Shown one piece after another: positions 1 to 9,172 of a stretch of 64,000 bases of DNA. Origin of the DNA: Plantago ovata (taxonomy: Eukaryota > Streptophyta > Magnoliopsida > Lamiales > Plantaginaceae); assembly GCA_028274465.1 (NCBI GenBank), contig CM051455.1, forward strand, positions 119,015,547 through 119,079,546, in the 5' to 3' direction. The notes under the pieces were generated by a model. That model was given only the letters and a program-made list of their open reading frames with translations, did no database searches and had not been told where the DNA came from. Numbering within the stretch: the stretch's first letter is position 1; each line of letters opens with the position of its first letter. A program made the position numbers and the translations under genes.

Positions 1-443
1 TATAGGATTGTATGTTAGAGATTTGCAGCATGCTAGATAAATGGTGTTAGTGACAAGCACCTCTAGAGTATTGATAGTGGTCTTTTATGATGTGTGTCTT
101 GAAAGTTACCTAGACGAGTTGCTTAGAAGACTTGATCGAAGGTTTTACGCACTGAACTTGTGAGCATATTCGTAACCCATGCATGTGTATTTGATTTCTA
201 CCACCAACCGTTTTCCAAACTTGATTACAACAATCTGATTTCTCATTGCTTTGTTCTAAGAAAACAATTCTATAAACACTTGAACTCGTTGTCTGAAATA
301 ACTAGCAAAAACCACAAACAAAGCCACGTTAGGTCCCGAGAGAACGACACTCGGGGACAACTTTCCATTGCACTCTTGTTTGTGTAGTGATAAGTGTTCT
401 TTGGCTATTAAACAAATTTAATTGGTGAAAAACGACATCATCA
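1..443 (+). mobile_element. Partial family A LTR, 3' end, cut by window edge
   Basis: This stretch matches the last part of the complete family A LTR at 18688-20124, starting at its TATAGGATTG segment and ending in the same ACGACATCATCA/ACGACATCGTCA terminus. The match shows it is the right end of an LTR inserted into element X, whose coding remnant resumes at 444. The left end, and so the target-site duplication, lies outside the window. Whether it is a solo LTR or belongs to a longer element cannot be seen. No gene is present; short ORFs here are chance. Confidence 0.85.
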
Positions 444-1158
444 GATACAGCCAAATTACGCCGAGCTCCTCTACTGCTTGATAGACAAGCATCGAATCGA
501 CATCGGTCACATCATGTATGAAGAGTATGAGCACCACTGGGAAAAGAAGAAGAAGCCCTTCATCTTTTCGAGCTTCATCATTGCCTAATGCAAATATCAT
601 GGGGTCGAGGACATTGATGAGGGGTATTGCGAGGTCGCTACCCTTTCACCCTCAACTATTGATGTACAGCTTGCTAGGTATCAAATGAAGAACCCCACGG
701 CTGCCGCTGCTGATGTGGCCGCACCCTTCCAACCGAGCGATTCAGATAATGAGAATGATTATGAGGATGCTATGGAAGCTGATGATGGCCAAGACCCTAT
801 CCCGGATATCCCTTTTGTCCATAGAGCACCACATGCACCGCGTCGAGCACCACAGGGGTCTAGAGGTATTGACTTCTCTGAATTCCGGGCCTACCTCGAC
901 GACCGTTTCGATAGAGTTGATGCTAGTGCTGCAGCCTTGACCACTTCTGTCCAAGGACTGCGACAAGACCTCGACGGGCACATTGCCCAGCGCAACCGCG
1001 ATTGGGAGATATTTGAGGAGCATCGCCGAGAGGATAGGCAAGAAAGGTGGTAGCAACAACAGCTCATTCAGCAGCAACAGGAGGCTCTACAGCGGTCCAA
1101 TGATATCCTGTCTGACATGTGGAGGGACTATTATGGGGATTACAAAGCCGAGGACTAG
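444..1158 (+). pseudogene. Athila-like 3' ORF, C-terminal remnant (X)
   Basis: Translated pieces match the C-terminal half of the 3' ORF of E3: an IDIGHIMYEEYE-type stretch, a DIDEG acidic stretch, then a region from about 685 that is acidic (SDSDNENDYEDAME) and ends in a charged, glutamine-rich probable coiled coil. This ORF sits where envelope-like or extra ORFs occur in Athila elements, after gag-protease and before the 3' LTR. Its function is unknown. There is no clear signal peptide or membrane segment, so an envelope role is not supported by what I can see. The copy is broken. Confidence 0.6.
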
Positions 1159-1770
1159 TCTTTTCACATGTCCACTCTCAGCCAACCGAGGCCAAACCGT
1201 TCGGTAACATCTAGTATCACTTCTTATTACTCATTCTCTTTTGCTAGGGACTAGATTAAGTATCATAAGGGTGATGGGATGTGAACCGCGATGTTAAATA
1301 TTGTTTGGCTTTGTGTTGATTGGTATCTTGTTTTTTGTTTGCATTTGCATTTGCACGTTTACCGCTTTCTTAATTTTTAGGTTGCATTCACTACCTTCAT
1401 CCTAGGATAGTCTTGCATGTTTTATATGGAGTTTATTGCAAAAAAATTTGAACTTTTTTATTGGGTAGATTAACTAACTATGCAATTAATCATATGTTTC
1501 ATCTCTATGAATTTGTTTTAGGTTTTTCTCGCTTGGCTTGTCACATTTATGTATTGCACTTGGTTAAGCTTGGTAGTCTCGACATCACTTAGTGGTGTTT
1601 TCTCTACTGCGGTTCACGAAGACCTTTATAATAGGATGATGCATGTTAGGGTCTTATGGTTGTTTTCCCGAGTAATTATGTACCTAAGAGGCAACGAGTC
1701 TTCACCATGCTTTGAGATTGCTAAATGCCTAGGACGGAGGTAGTGTGAGGTTGTGTGATCCTTTGTTTGC

Positions 1771-1906
1771 AACCTATTCTTTCGAATAGGTTTGGGAGGG
1801 AGTTACACTATCATTAGACTTGTTTTTCGTTTTTCAATTCTGTGTTGTGAGTTTATTTTTCCTTTCTCGTAAATTTTGTACTCCAACCTATTCTTTCGAA
1901 TAGGTT
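1771..1906 (+). repeat. Pair of identical 22-nt hairpins in X 3' region
   Basis: AACCTATTC, loop TTTC, GAATAGGTT occurs at 1771-1792 and again at 1885-1906, each followed by TTGGG. Both form a perfect 9-bp stem with a 4-base loop. The same pair, at nearly the same spacing, occurs in E3 at 44986-45007 and 45099-45120 (reverse strand). Conservation in two copies suggests an RNA function near the 3' end of the transcript, but that is inference. Confidence 0.75.
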
Positions 1907-1959
1907 TGGGGAAGTCGTTTCTGAGTCATTTTGTTTCTTTTTCGTTATGCTACTGTTGG

Positions 1960-2100
1960 CTAAAAAAATTCGAAAAAAAAGGAGAAAAGAAAAATTCCAG
2001 AAAAAAGAAAAAAACTGGAAAAGAAAAAAAGAAAAAAAAGAAGAAGAAAAAGGAAAAGACCCCAAAAAAGCAAAGAATGGTCCAAAAAAAAAGAAAGCCA
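1960..2100 (+). repeat. A/G-rich low-complexity tract
   Basis: The tract is almost pure A and G on this strand, with runs of A broken by G. It creates a lysine-rich ORF that I do not regard as a gene. E3 has the matching T/C-rich tract at about 44820-44935, so it belongs to the family. Confidence 0.8.
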
Positions 2101-2694
2101 AATAGCAGTTTAGCAAAGTGTTGTGTCTCATTTTCCAATTCTTGTAATATTCGTAATCGTGTTGTAATTTTCTATCTTTTCTTTTATTTTTGAGTGTCAT
2201 CTGTTCTAGACCACCCTCGTTCTGCCATTCAGGAAGTGGTGAATAGCTTAAGACTTTGCTTGAGAGATTGGTAGAATAGGGGAGTGTTATCTTTTTAGGG
2301 AACCCTCCTTCGTTTGATGAGAGCCAGTACTGGTTCGACCTCTTTGAGAAAAAGTCTTAACTTGGTGAACAACAGTAAGTCCTTAGTTTCATAGGCACGG
2401 GACAACCATTCATATATTAACACGTTTCATTACGTCATCACTGACTAGGTCCAGGTAGAGAATGTTACGAGAGACTATCTTGTCTTAACATAAGTGCTTA
2501 TGTGGATGTGTATGAGTCAATCGAGGCATTCTTCAACCTATATTCATGTTTTGATTTATATGGTTCTTGTTCATATGTTTTTTGATAGATTCAGTAGATT
2601 AGTTCATTTCATTTGGCATGAGACTCCATTTTTTGTGTTGCATTGTTTTTTGCATTAGAGTCTAGCTTAGTTGCTTGAGGACAAGCAAAGGTTC

Positions 2695-2707
2695 GGTTTG
2701 GGGAGTT
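2695..2707 (+). other. Polypurine tract of element X
   Basis: GGTTTGGGGAGTT lies directly before the LTR start TGATGAATG. This position and composition fit the plus-strand primer of reverse transcription. E3 has the matching sequence beside its 3' LTR at 44225-44237. Confidence 0.7.
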
Positions 2708-3901
2708 TGATGAATGTGTATTTTACACTTTCATCTGAGTCTTTTTCACCTATTTTTGCTATCCTCTATGTTAATTTAGCTATATTTTAGTGCATTTTAT
2801 TAGAATAGTGTCACGTTTCCCTTTAGTTTTTATTTTACAGGTTTTGGTTGAAAAACAAGGTTTTCCGGGCAAATATATTGAAGTAGACAAGGAATTGGTG
2901 TTCCAGAAGCCTAATTGGAGTATCTGAAAGATTCCGAATAGGATTTGAAGTCTAGGGACCGAATATGGAGGCTAGAAGGTCACTAGAAGGCAGAAACCGA
3001 GTCCGAAAAGGGGAAGAAATCAAAAAACGCGTCGAAAACGCGTTCTGGGCCGAAAAACACTCCCAGGCGAGTCGCCCGGAACGTGGGGCGAATCGCCCCA
3101 CACCAGGCGAATCGCCCGGAGTGTGGGGCCCTTCTCCCCACACAATTCGAAAGCCTATATAGTTGCTCAGTTTTCTCCGTTTTTCATACTTTTCCAGACC
3201 TTTTCTCTCACCTTTCTCTGTAGTTTTAGATAGGAATTTCCCAGAGCCTGTTCTGGGGGTTCTTAGCTTAGGAGATACTTTTTCTTAGCAGTTTGGAGCT
3301 TGTAAGATCGCGATTATTCGGAGATTGACAACCTTTGGTAACATTGTATCTTACAGTTTTTCTACTTATTTTTATATATCTTTCATCATGTTTTCATTCA
3401 TTCGTGGTATGATTTCTGTTGATTGCATGACAACTATGAGTAGCTAAACTTCTCGTTGGTGATAGTATGTGATTTCTTAGCGAAGGGTTGATAATTATGC
3501 TAATGGCTATATCGCGCATTATACTCTGAGTTATTGCTTTATTTCTTTGATCTATCTAAATCTATATCTTCGTAGTGTTGAATGATTACGGAACACAATT
3601 GGATAATTCATTGATCAAAGATCTCCATGCAAGATCGAGGAATTTATGCATGATTATTAACCCGTTTTGCTTTGAATGACCATACTATCACCAATCTCCA
3701 TTATCTGTTAAGAGAAACCTTTGCTAAATCGTCTGCTGTTTTATATTCTTAAGTTAGATTAGATAAAGCTAGTTATAGTCCTTAGAGATCGACACTCGAG
3801 GTTATTCTAGAGCTACACTATGGTTTTCGTTGTAGTTGTGAATTGACTTGGGCTAAATACAAATTTATTTGATTAATCGAGTCTGACAAACCGTTTCATC
3901 A
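2708..3901 (+). mobile_element. 3' LTR of Athila-like element X (family B)
   Basis: The LTR starts TGATGAATGTGTATTTTACA and ends CCGTTTCATCA, 1194 bp, in line with the 1.2-kb family B LTRs at 9173, 21735 and 43022. It contains the palindrome array and TATA box of the U3 promoter and no gene. The right neighbour is the 3' ORF of Y in the opposite direction. Confidence 0.9.
3064..3162 (+). promoter_or_regulatory. U3 palindrome array and TATA box, X LTR
   Basis: Four GC-rich inverted repeats of the GGGGCGANTCGCCCC type are centred at about 3071, 3092, 3111 and 3132, so spaced 21, 19 and 21 bp. A TATA-like CTATATAG follows at 3155-3162. The last palindrome is degenerate here. The same spacing occurs in every other family B LTR in the window. 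It is probably the core promoter and an upstream operator-like module; the binding protein is unknown. Confidence 0.7.
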
Positions 3902-4433
3902 GTTGTGCTCCGGTATCTGGATACCTATATTCCCTGTTGTAAATCACACCTGTGATGGCATTTCCGATCCCCCTAGTGGCCCTTGAATACTCGTAGGAGT
4001 GGTTGCTTCCGGTGAACTTCCGCTCCCCAAGATGGATGAATGTAGAAATCGAGGTCGTCGTCCATGGCACAATTACGCCTCGAACGAGTACCCCCTGCTT
4101 CTCCTCAAGATCACTGTATCCAGCATAGAACTCATGGAGGAGGCTCGTATCGTACCCCTTGAATCGGTTGGAAGTATACCAACCCCAATTCCTTTTCCTC
4201 GCCAGACGGGAGAGCGTCCTGTACCCCGCCCTGTGAGCTAATTCATCCGAAATGTCTATCCTTCTGTCCGGTATAATTGATCGCCCACCTTGACCTAGCT
4301 CTGCTTCGAGCCTCTTTCGGACATCAATTGCGGCTAGAGACAACTCAAACAGCTCGTGGGAAGGTTGGGAGCTTGATGCTGCCCCCTTACCCTTCTTGCT
4401 TGAGCCAACTTTCTTCTTGTTTCGTGGAGCCAT
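3902..4433 (-). pseudogene. Athila-like 3' ORF, N-terminal part (Y)
   Basis: The start at 4433 (MAPRNKKKVGSSKKGKG) follows a GT...AG intron-like leader and begins with a basic tail. The body has RNWGWYTSNRFKG, LLHEFYAGY and a VRGVIVPW stretch. The pattern of an EFYAG motif followed by VRG and W resembles the plant 'putative transposon protein' domain found in extra ORFs of plant LTR elements. This is a pattern judgement, not a search result. The reading stops at the junction with X. Molecular function is unknown. Confidence 0.6.
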
Positions 4434-4438
4434 GATTC

Positions 4439-4981
4439 CTACAAACAGCAATTAGTATCTTGTATGACACAAAACAAATTTATGGATATGCAAATGCAAG
4501 ATTGAACATACGAGTGATATCTACAAAAATCGAACTCCTAAAAATCTCCATGTTTAGTCTAGCTATTTCAAAATGCAACATATCATTGTAACTTCTACAT
4601 GCACATATCACATTATGCTCTTGCTAGACAACAAATAGCCTTAAATCATAAGGCTCAATTCATACCATAGTAGCAAAAAATCTAGCAGCACAAATCCTCA
4701 ACTTCTCCAATCATGCATTCTACCATCATGCCCATCATTATCACATCAACAATCACAAGTTTAAACATGGAATGAAAGGAAAATAAACATTGCACCTTAA
4801 GACATAGATATCTAGTAGTCAAAATTCTCAATCCAACAAACCAAGCACAATTGAACATGCAATTGATAGTGAATAACGTTTCTAATCACACAAATCATCA
4901 ACCCATACATCATATAAGCTTAATTGAAGCATAAATCAAAAAAACCCCAAATTTGAAAAATAAGGGTTCATGTGAGATTAC
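4439..4981 (-). other. Intron-like leader before the 3' ORF (Y)
   Basis: On the minus strand the segment begins TTTGAG/GTAATCTC at 4981 and ends TTTGTAG/GAATC at 4439, five bases before the ATG. It is A/T-rich, has no ORF of note, and E3 has the matching GT...AG segment at 47565-47029. A 5'-leader intron just upstream of the ATG is common in plant genes. Splicing here is inferred from the sequence only. Confidence 0.5.
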
Positions 4982-5612
4982 CTCAAATCCGAAGAATGAA
5001 TGAACTAGGAAGAAATTTGTTTTGATGAAAAGAAAGAGCACGTAATGGGCTTCGATTGAAGCTAAAAAACACACAATTTGGTGGAAAATTGAATATTTTA
5101 TGAAGGATTGAAGAAATTTTGAATTTTTGGGATTTTTAGGAGTAAGAAGGTGAAAGAGATGGAGAATGGAGGAAAATGGGGGGTGACCCCCGTTTTTCTT
5201 CTTGCTGGAACCACGGGGCGAGTCGCCCCGTGTGTGGGGCGATTCGCCCCGTGTGGGGCGAATGGCCTCACATGTGGGGCGAATCGCCCCCCACGTCCAG
5301 AGAGCGCGAAGCTCTCTGGACATGTGGGGCGATTCGCCCCCCACCCCCAGAGGTGGGAAGATGAATTTTTCGAAAAAAAACGCAGTTTTTTATCCCCGAA
5401 AACTTCTTCTACTCATGATAAACACTCGAAAAAGTTCACTCAAACATAAACATAAGCACAAACGACACAGAGACGAACAAATTCACATAAGAAAAGCAAA
5501 TTGTTCAACGTATGAATGCATGCAATAAAGCGGTAAAAAAGCGATAAAAACTCCGGGTTGCCTCCTGGATAGCGTCATTGTTTATAGTCTTTGACTCGAC
5601 TCCTTCTTGCGC
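4982..5612 (-). other. Non-coding spacer between protease and 3' ORF (Y)
   Basis: No supported gene lies here. The spacer contains the internal palindrome array (5215-5340), then, reading on the minus strand, a CT-rich stretch that looks like a plant 5' untranslated leader and leads to the intron-like segment. The layout suggests a separate transcription unit for the 3' ORF, though I see no TATA box close to the array. Confidence 0.45.
5215..5340 (-). repeat. Internal palindrome array resembling the LTR U3 array
   Basis: GGGGCGANTCGCCCC-type palindromes lie at 5215-5229, 5236-5250, 5255-5269 (imperfect), 5276-5290 and 5326-5340. The first four centres are 21, 19 and 21 bp apart, the same spacing as in the LTR array. 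Between the fourth and fifth is a perfect 10-bp hairpin (TCCAGAGAGC/GCTCTCTGGA, 5296-5320). E3 has a shorter version at about 47798-47883. Confidence 0.75.
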
Positions 5613-6497
5613 CTAGCTCTTCTTCTTGAGGGTATTAGACTTCCCCTTCATGGATCTTCTCCTCATGCCACGAACCTGTGAATAAGAATGAACATAGACA
5701 GCAAGACCACAGTAGTTAATCGTGTGAGAAGCATTGAAGTGATCAGGTGGATCAGATATGGCTCGCAACACATGTCGCTTTCCATCCACCTCAATGGTGC
5801 AAGTCCTTCGGTAGATGTCTACCACGGAGCGTAGTTTAGTCAAGAGCATTCGCCCCAAGAGAACAACACCCCCCATCCCAGGTGTAGACGCCGGCATAAC
5901 TACAAAATTGGTGTACACAGAAGCTTCACCAATCTTAACCAATACATTCTTCACAACGCCTTCGGGTCTCACAAAGGATCCATCCGCCAATTGCACAATA
6001 GCCTTATGCTCAGATAGTTTTCCAATGCTACTCTTCTCAAACACATTCATTGGGAGCACATTAGAGTAAGATCCCGTGTCTAGTGTAGCACGAACATCTT
6101 CAAGTTCACCAATCCCGACCTTAACATCGAAACTTTGAGGGATTGGCTCGGGATCCTGTTGCTCCTCTTTACTCTCATCAGAACCAAGGTCCTTCTCTTC
6201 TTCCTTGGCTAGTGGGGGTTCTTCATCCTTGCAACACTCACACTTAGCAACCTTCCTGATGGTGATTTCAACAGGAAGATCACCCACCAAGGTAATGGAC
6301 ATAGACTTTTCAGTGTTGCTAGGTAGCTTCCCTTGCTCCCTACTTGCTCCTCGGTCAATAAACTCTTGCATCTTTTGATGGGCAAGCCTAGTGCTCTCTT
6401 CCAATCGATCAAGCCTCGCCCTAGTCTTCTCAGAATCTTCTTCATAACGCTTAAGAAAACTTTGGGTGTGATCAACCATCTTCTGCAAGTTCTCCAT
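5613..6497 (-). CDS. Athila-like gag C-terminal spacer and retropepsin (Y)
   Basis: The open frame is 294 residues. Residues 1-50 are charged and likely coiled coil (MVDHTQSFLKRYEEDSEKTR). An acidic linker follows, then an aspartic protease of the retropepsin type with active-site LDTGSYSNVLPM near residue 140 and a VVLLGR segment near 215. The enzyme would cleave the element's own gag polyprotein inside virus-like particles. It follows the gag zinc knuckle and is not followed by a reverse transcriptase, unlike autonomous Athila elements. The E3 counterpart is 48150-48941. Confidence 0.75.
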   Translation of the reverse strand: MENLQKMVDHTQSFLKRYEEDSEKTRARLDRLEESTRLAHQKMQEFIDRGASREQGKLPSNTEKSMSITLVGDLPVEITIRKVAKCECCKDEEPPLAKEEEKDLGSDESKEEQQDPEPIPQSFDVKVGIGELEDVRATLDTGSYSNVLPMNVFEKSSIGKLSEHKAIVQLADGSFVRPEGVVKNVLVKIGEASVYTNFVVMPASTPGMGGVVLLGRMLLTKLRSVVDIYRRTCTIEVDGKRHVLRAISDPPDHFNASHTINYCGLAVYVHSYSQVRGMRRRSMKGKSNTLKKKS

Positions 6498-6981
6498 GAG
6501 TAGAGCTGTCTTCGACTTCGGTTGCTCTTTCGGAGCGGGATTTTCGCAATGATCATTACCATAGTTAAGCCTACTGCGGTCTTGGTTAGGCCCATAAGTT
6601 TGGCTAGCCGGTGCGTATCCTTGATTTTTCCGGAATCCTCTTCTCCAAAATCCACCTCGAGGATTCTTACCATCTTGACCGTAGCTAGCTTCTTGAGTAC
6701 CAAATTCCGTAGCAAAGGCTTCCTCTTAGCCTCCTTGAACCCAATTGCCATCATCATATGCAAGATCCGATCTACACATATGAGCTCCATGCCCATAGTT
6801 CTTGCATATTCGGCAAACTTCGTTTGACATAGTTGTTCCTACGGAGTTCTTGAGGACTTGTTTCAACTCGTTGGTAAAGCACTCGAATCGATCCCCATTC
6901 CCCCCATATATAAGGGCTTCTTGAGTAGGTGGAGCTTCAGGTCCACGTCTCCTAACCATTGCTCTTGGATCCTTGAATTGC
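6498..6981 (-). pseudogene. gag C-terminal region with zinc knuckle (Y)
   Basis: The translation shows FECFTNELKQVL, then a CCHC knuckle CRICKNYGHGAHMC (C-X2-C-X4-H-X4-C), the usual RNA-binding nucleocapsid motif of gag. The upstream part of gag continues beyond the solo LTR at 8240. The neighbouring protease completes a gag-protease order. The region is broken. Confidence 0.7.
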
Positions 6982-6986
6982 GAACC

Positions 6987-8239
6987 TGACGAACACGAAT
7001 TTGTCAGACTCGATTAATCAAATAAATTTGTTATTTAGCCAAAGGCAATTCACAACTACAATGAAAACCGTAGTGTAGCAGTAGAATAACCTCGAGTGTC
7101 GATCTCTAAGGACTATAACAAGCTTTATCTAATCTAATTTAGAATATAAAACATCAGACGATTTAGCAAAGGTTTTTCTTAACAGATAATGGAGATTGGT
7201 GATAGTATGGTCCTTCAAAGCATAACGGGTTAATAATCATGCATAAATTCTTTGGTTTTGCATGGAGATCTTTGATCAATGAATTGTCCAGTTGTAATTA
7301 TCGAACACTACGAAGATAAAGATTTAAATAGGTCAAAGACCAATGAATTGTCCAATTGTGTTCAATAATTAATCAACAATACGAAAATAGAGATTTAGAT
7401 AGATCAAAGAAATAAAGCAATAACACGGAGTATAATGCGCGATATAGCCATTAGCATAATTATCAACCCTTCGCTAAGAATTCCCATACTATCACCAACG
7501 AGAAGTTTAGCTACTCATAGTTGTCATGCAATCAACAGAAATTATAGAAAAAAACATGTTGAAAGATATATAAAAATAAGTAGAAAAACTGTAAGATACA
7601 ATGTTACCGAAGGTTGTCAATCTCCGAAGAATCGCGATCTTACAAGCTCCAAACTGCTATGAAAAAGTATCTCCTAAGCAATGAACCCCCAGAACAGGCT
7701 TTGGGAAGTTCCTACCTAAAACTACAGAGAAAGGTGAGAGAAAAGGTCTGGAAAAGTATGAAAAACGGAGAAAAACTGAGCAACTATATATAGGCTACGA
7801 ATTGTGTGGGGCGAAGGGCCCCACACACCGGGCGAGTCGCCTGGTGTGGGGCGATTCGCCCCACATCCCGGGCGATTCGCCCGGGAGTAAAATTCGGGAA
7901 AATACGCATTTTCGACGCGTTTTTGGATTTCTTCCCCTTTTCGGACTCGGTTTTTGACTTCTAGTGGCCTTCTAACCTCCAGATTCGACCCCTAGACTTC
8001 AAATCCTATCCGGAAACCTTCAGATACTCCAATTAGGCTTCTGGAACACCAATTTCTTGTCTACTTCAATATATTTGCCCGGAAATCCTTGTTTTTCAAC
8101 CAAAACCTGTAAAATAAAGATTAAAGGGAAACGTGATACTATTCTAATAAAATGCACTAAAATATAGCTAAATTAACATAGAGGATAGCTAAAATAGGTG
8201 AAAAAGACTCGAATGAAAGTGTAAAATACACATTCATCA
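6987..8239 (-). mobile_element. Solo family B LTR inserted in gag of Y
   Basis: A single LTR, 1253 bp, begins TGACGAACACGAATTTGTCAG and ends ACATTCATCA on the + strand. It is flanked by a 5-bp target-site duplication GAACC at 6982-6986 and 8240-8244. There is no internal region, so it is a solo LTR left by recombination between two LTRs. It inserted into gag of its own family. The four-palindrome module is present, centred at about 7815, 7836, 7855 and 7876. Confidence 0.92.
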
Positions 8240-9030
8240 GAACCCTTAGCAAGCCTTTCGAAAACCGCCCAGACGGCTTCCGCGGTTTCTTCCCAAATAT
8301 TTCCACGGCATTGGAAATCCACCACTTGTTGGTTCTCAAAGGTCAGTCCATTGCAGAAGTGTTGGACAAGATCCGAAAGCTCAAAACCATGGTGAGGGCA
8401 CTTGTTCATGAGGTCTTGGAACCTCTCAAACGCGGTATAGATGGTCTCATCATAGTCTTGTTTGAACCCAGTGATTTGCGCCTTAAGCGCGGTAGTCAAG
8501 GGGTGAGGGAAGTATTTCTCCATGAAAGCTTAAGAAACCTTCTCCCCAGTGTCCAGCGATCCCGCCGGTGGAGAACTCAACCATGACTTGGCTCTGTCGC
8601 CAAGCCCCATAGCATAAACCTTCATTCTCAACTCATCCGTTGTTATTTCGGCTCCAGGTCGTGGGAGTTGGTTGGCGAAATCATCGATATCGTGCAAGTA
8701 CCCCATCACATCTTCCCTTGCTAAGCCATAGAACCTCGGAAGTTGTTGAAACGCGTGGTTCTTGATTTCCAGATCTCGAGTTGAAGACGAAAGAACAATC
8801 GTCGGTCCCCTCATACGATCCTTGGAGGGTTGAACCCATGCTTTCAGTGGTCTAGCTTCTTCCATTCCGTCGATTTCCTTGAAAAGACTGTGTAGAGATT
8901 CAGAGAAATCGGTATCCTCTATTTCGTGTAGTTCACGTCTTCTAAGTAGTCGCCTTCTTTGGTGGTATACTCTGTCGATCTCAGCAATTGAATCAGCAAG
9001 CGGTGTTCCTCTAGATCGTGTATGTCGCAT
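8240..9030 (-). pseudogene. Athila-like gag, N-terminal and capsid region (Y)
   Basis: The frame from 9030 begins MRHTRSRGTPLADSIAEIDRV and has the FYGLAREDVMGYLHDIDDF and GDRAKSWLSS motifs; further down, TAFERFQDLMNKCPHHGF matches the retrotransposon gag (capsid-like) domain typical of Athila. Gag would assemble the cytoplasmic particle. The copy in E2 (23084-24010) is closely similar. This copy is interrupted by the solo LTR and otherwise damaged. Confidence 0.75.
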
Positions 9031-9151
9031 ACACTATCTGTAATAAGCCAGGAAAGAGTATCAGAGAGATCAAATAGCAAAAAAAAAACTACTAAAACTA
9101 GGAATTGAATGCTGAAAATATATAAAAGCTAAACAGAAAAAAGGAGTATAG

Positions 9152-9169
9152 TCCCCGGCAACGGCGCCA
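9152..9169 (-). other. Primer binding site, tRNA-Asp type (Y)
   Basis: On the minus strand the 18 bases TGGCGCCGTTGCCGGGGA complement the 3' end of plant tRNA-Asp. They lie three bases inside the 5' LTR end at 9173. The same site occurs in E2 (22942-22959) and E3 (58280-58297). Confidence 0.85.
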
Positions 9170-9172
9170 ATT

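Larger units (their letters stand above)
1159..2694 (+). other. Long non-coding 3' region of element X
   Basis: About 1.5 kb between the 3' ORF and the polypurine tract has no supported gene. It holds two identical short hairpins (1771-1792 and 1885-1906), an adenine-rich purine tract at about 1960-2100, and a segment near the end with GAGGACAAGCAAAGG just before the polypurine tract, a sequence commonly seen at the 3' end of plant Ty3/gypsy elements. The whole region is matched in reverse at about 44240-45720 in E3, so it is a conserved part of the family rather than random insertion. Confidence 0.7.
444..3901 (+). mobile_element. Athila-like Ty3/gypsy element X, 3' part with 3' LTR
   Basis: The segment runs from the middle of the family's 3' ORF through a long non-coding 3' region, a polypurine tract and a complete LTR. 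Its order and sequence match the better preserved element E3 (43022-49385 on the other strand). The sequence of Y resumes in the opposite direction at 3902, inside Y's own 3' ORF. The simplest reading is that X inserted into Y, and that X was later hit by the family A LTR at its left. The element is broken. The 5' half is not in the window. Confidence 0.75.

Noticed and set aside
160-387. 75-residue ORF at the window start
   Set aside because: It lies wholly in the family A LTR and has no counterpart start or domain.
1853-2200. Lysine-rich and phenylalanine-rich ORFs on opposite strands
   Set aside because: Both come from the A/G-rich tract of the element's 3' region.
2952-3162. ORFs reading GESPHTPGDSPGVGRFAP on both strands, also at 5176-5528, 9815-10131, 21978-22315 and 43779-43981
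   Set aside because: They are translations of the U3 palindromes, which read similarly on both strands; they are not proteins.
5215-5340. Possible CRISPR-like array (short repeats at even spacing)
   Set aside because: The units are palindromes about 20 bp apart with almost no spacer, in plant retroelement DNA, and no cas gene is near.
9152-9169. tRNA-Asp gene fragment
   Set aside because: Only the 18 bases complementary to the tRNA 3' end are present, exactly beside an LTR; this is a primer binding site.
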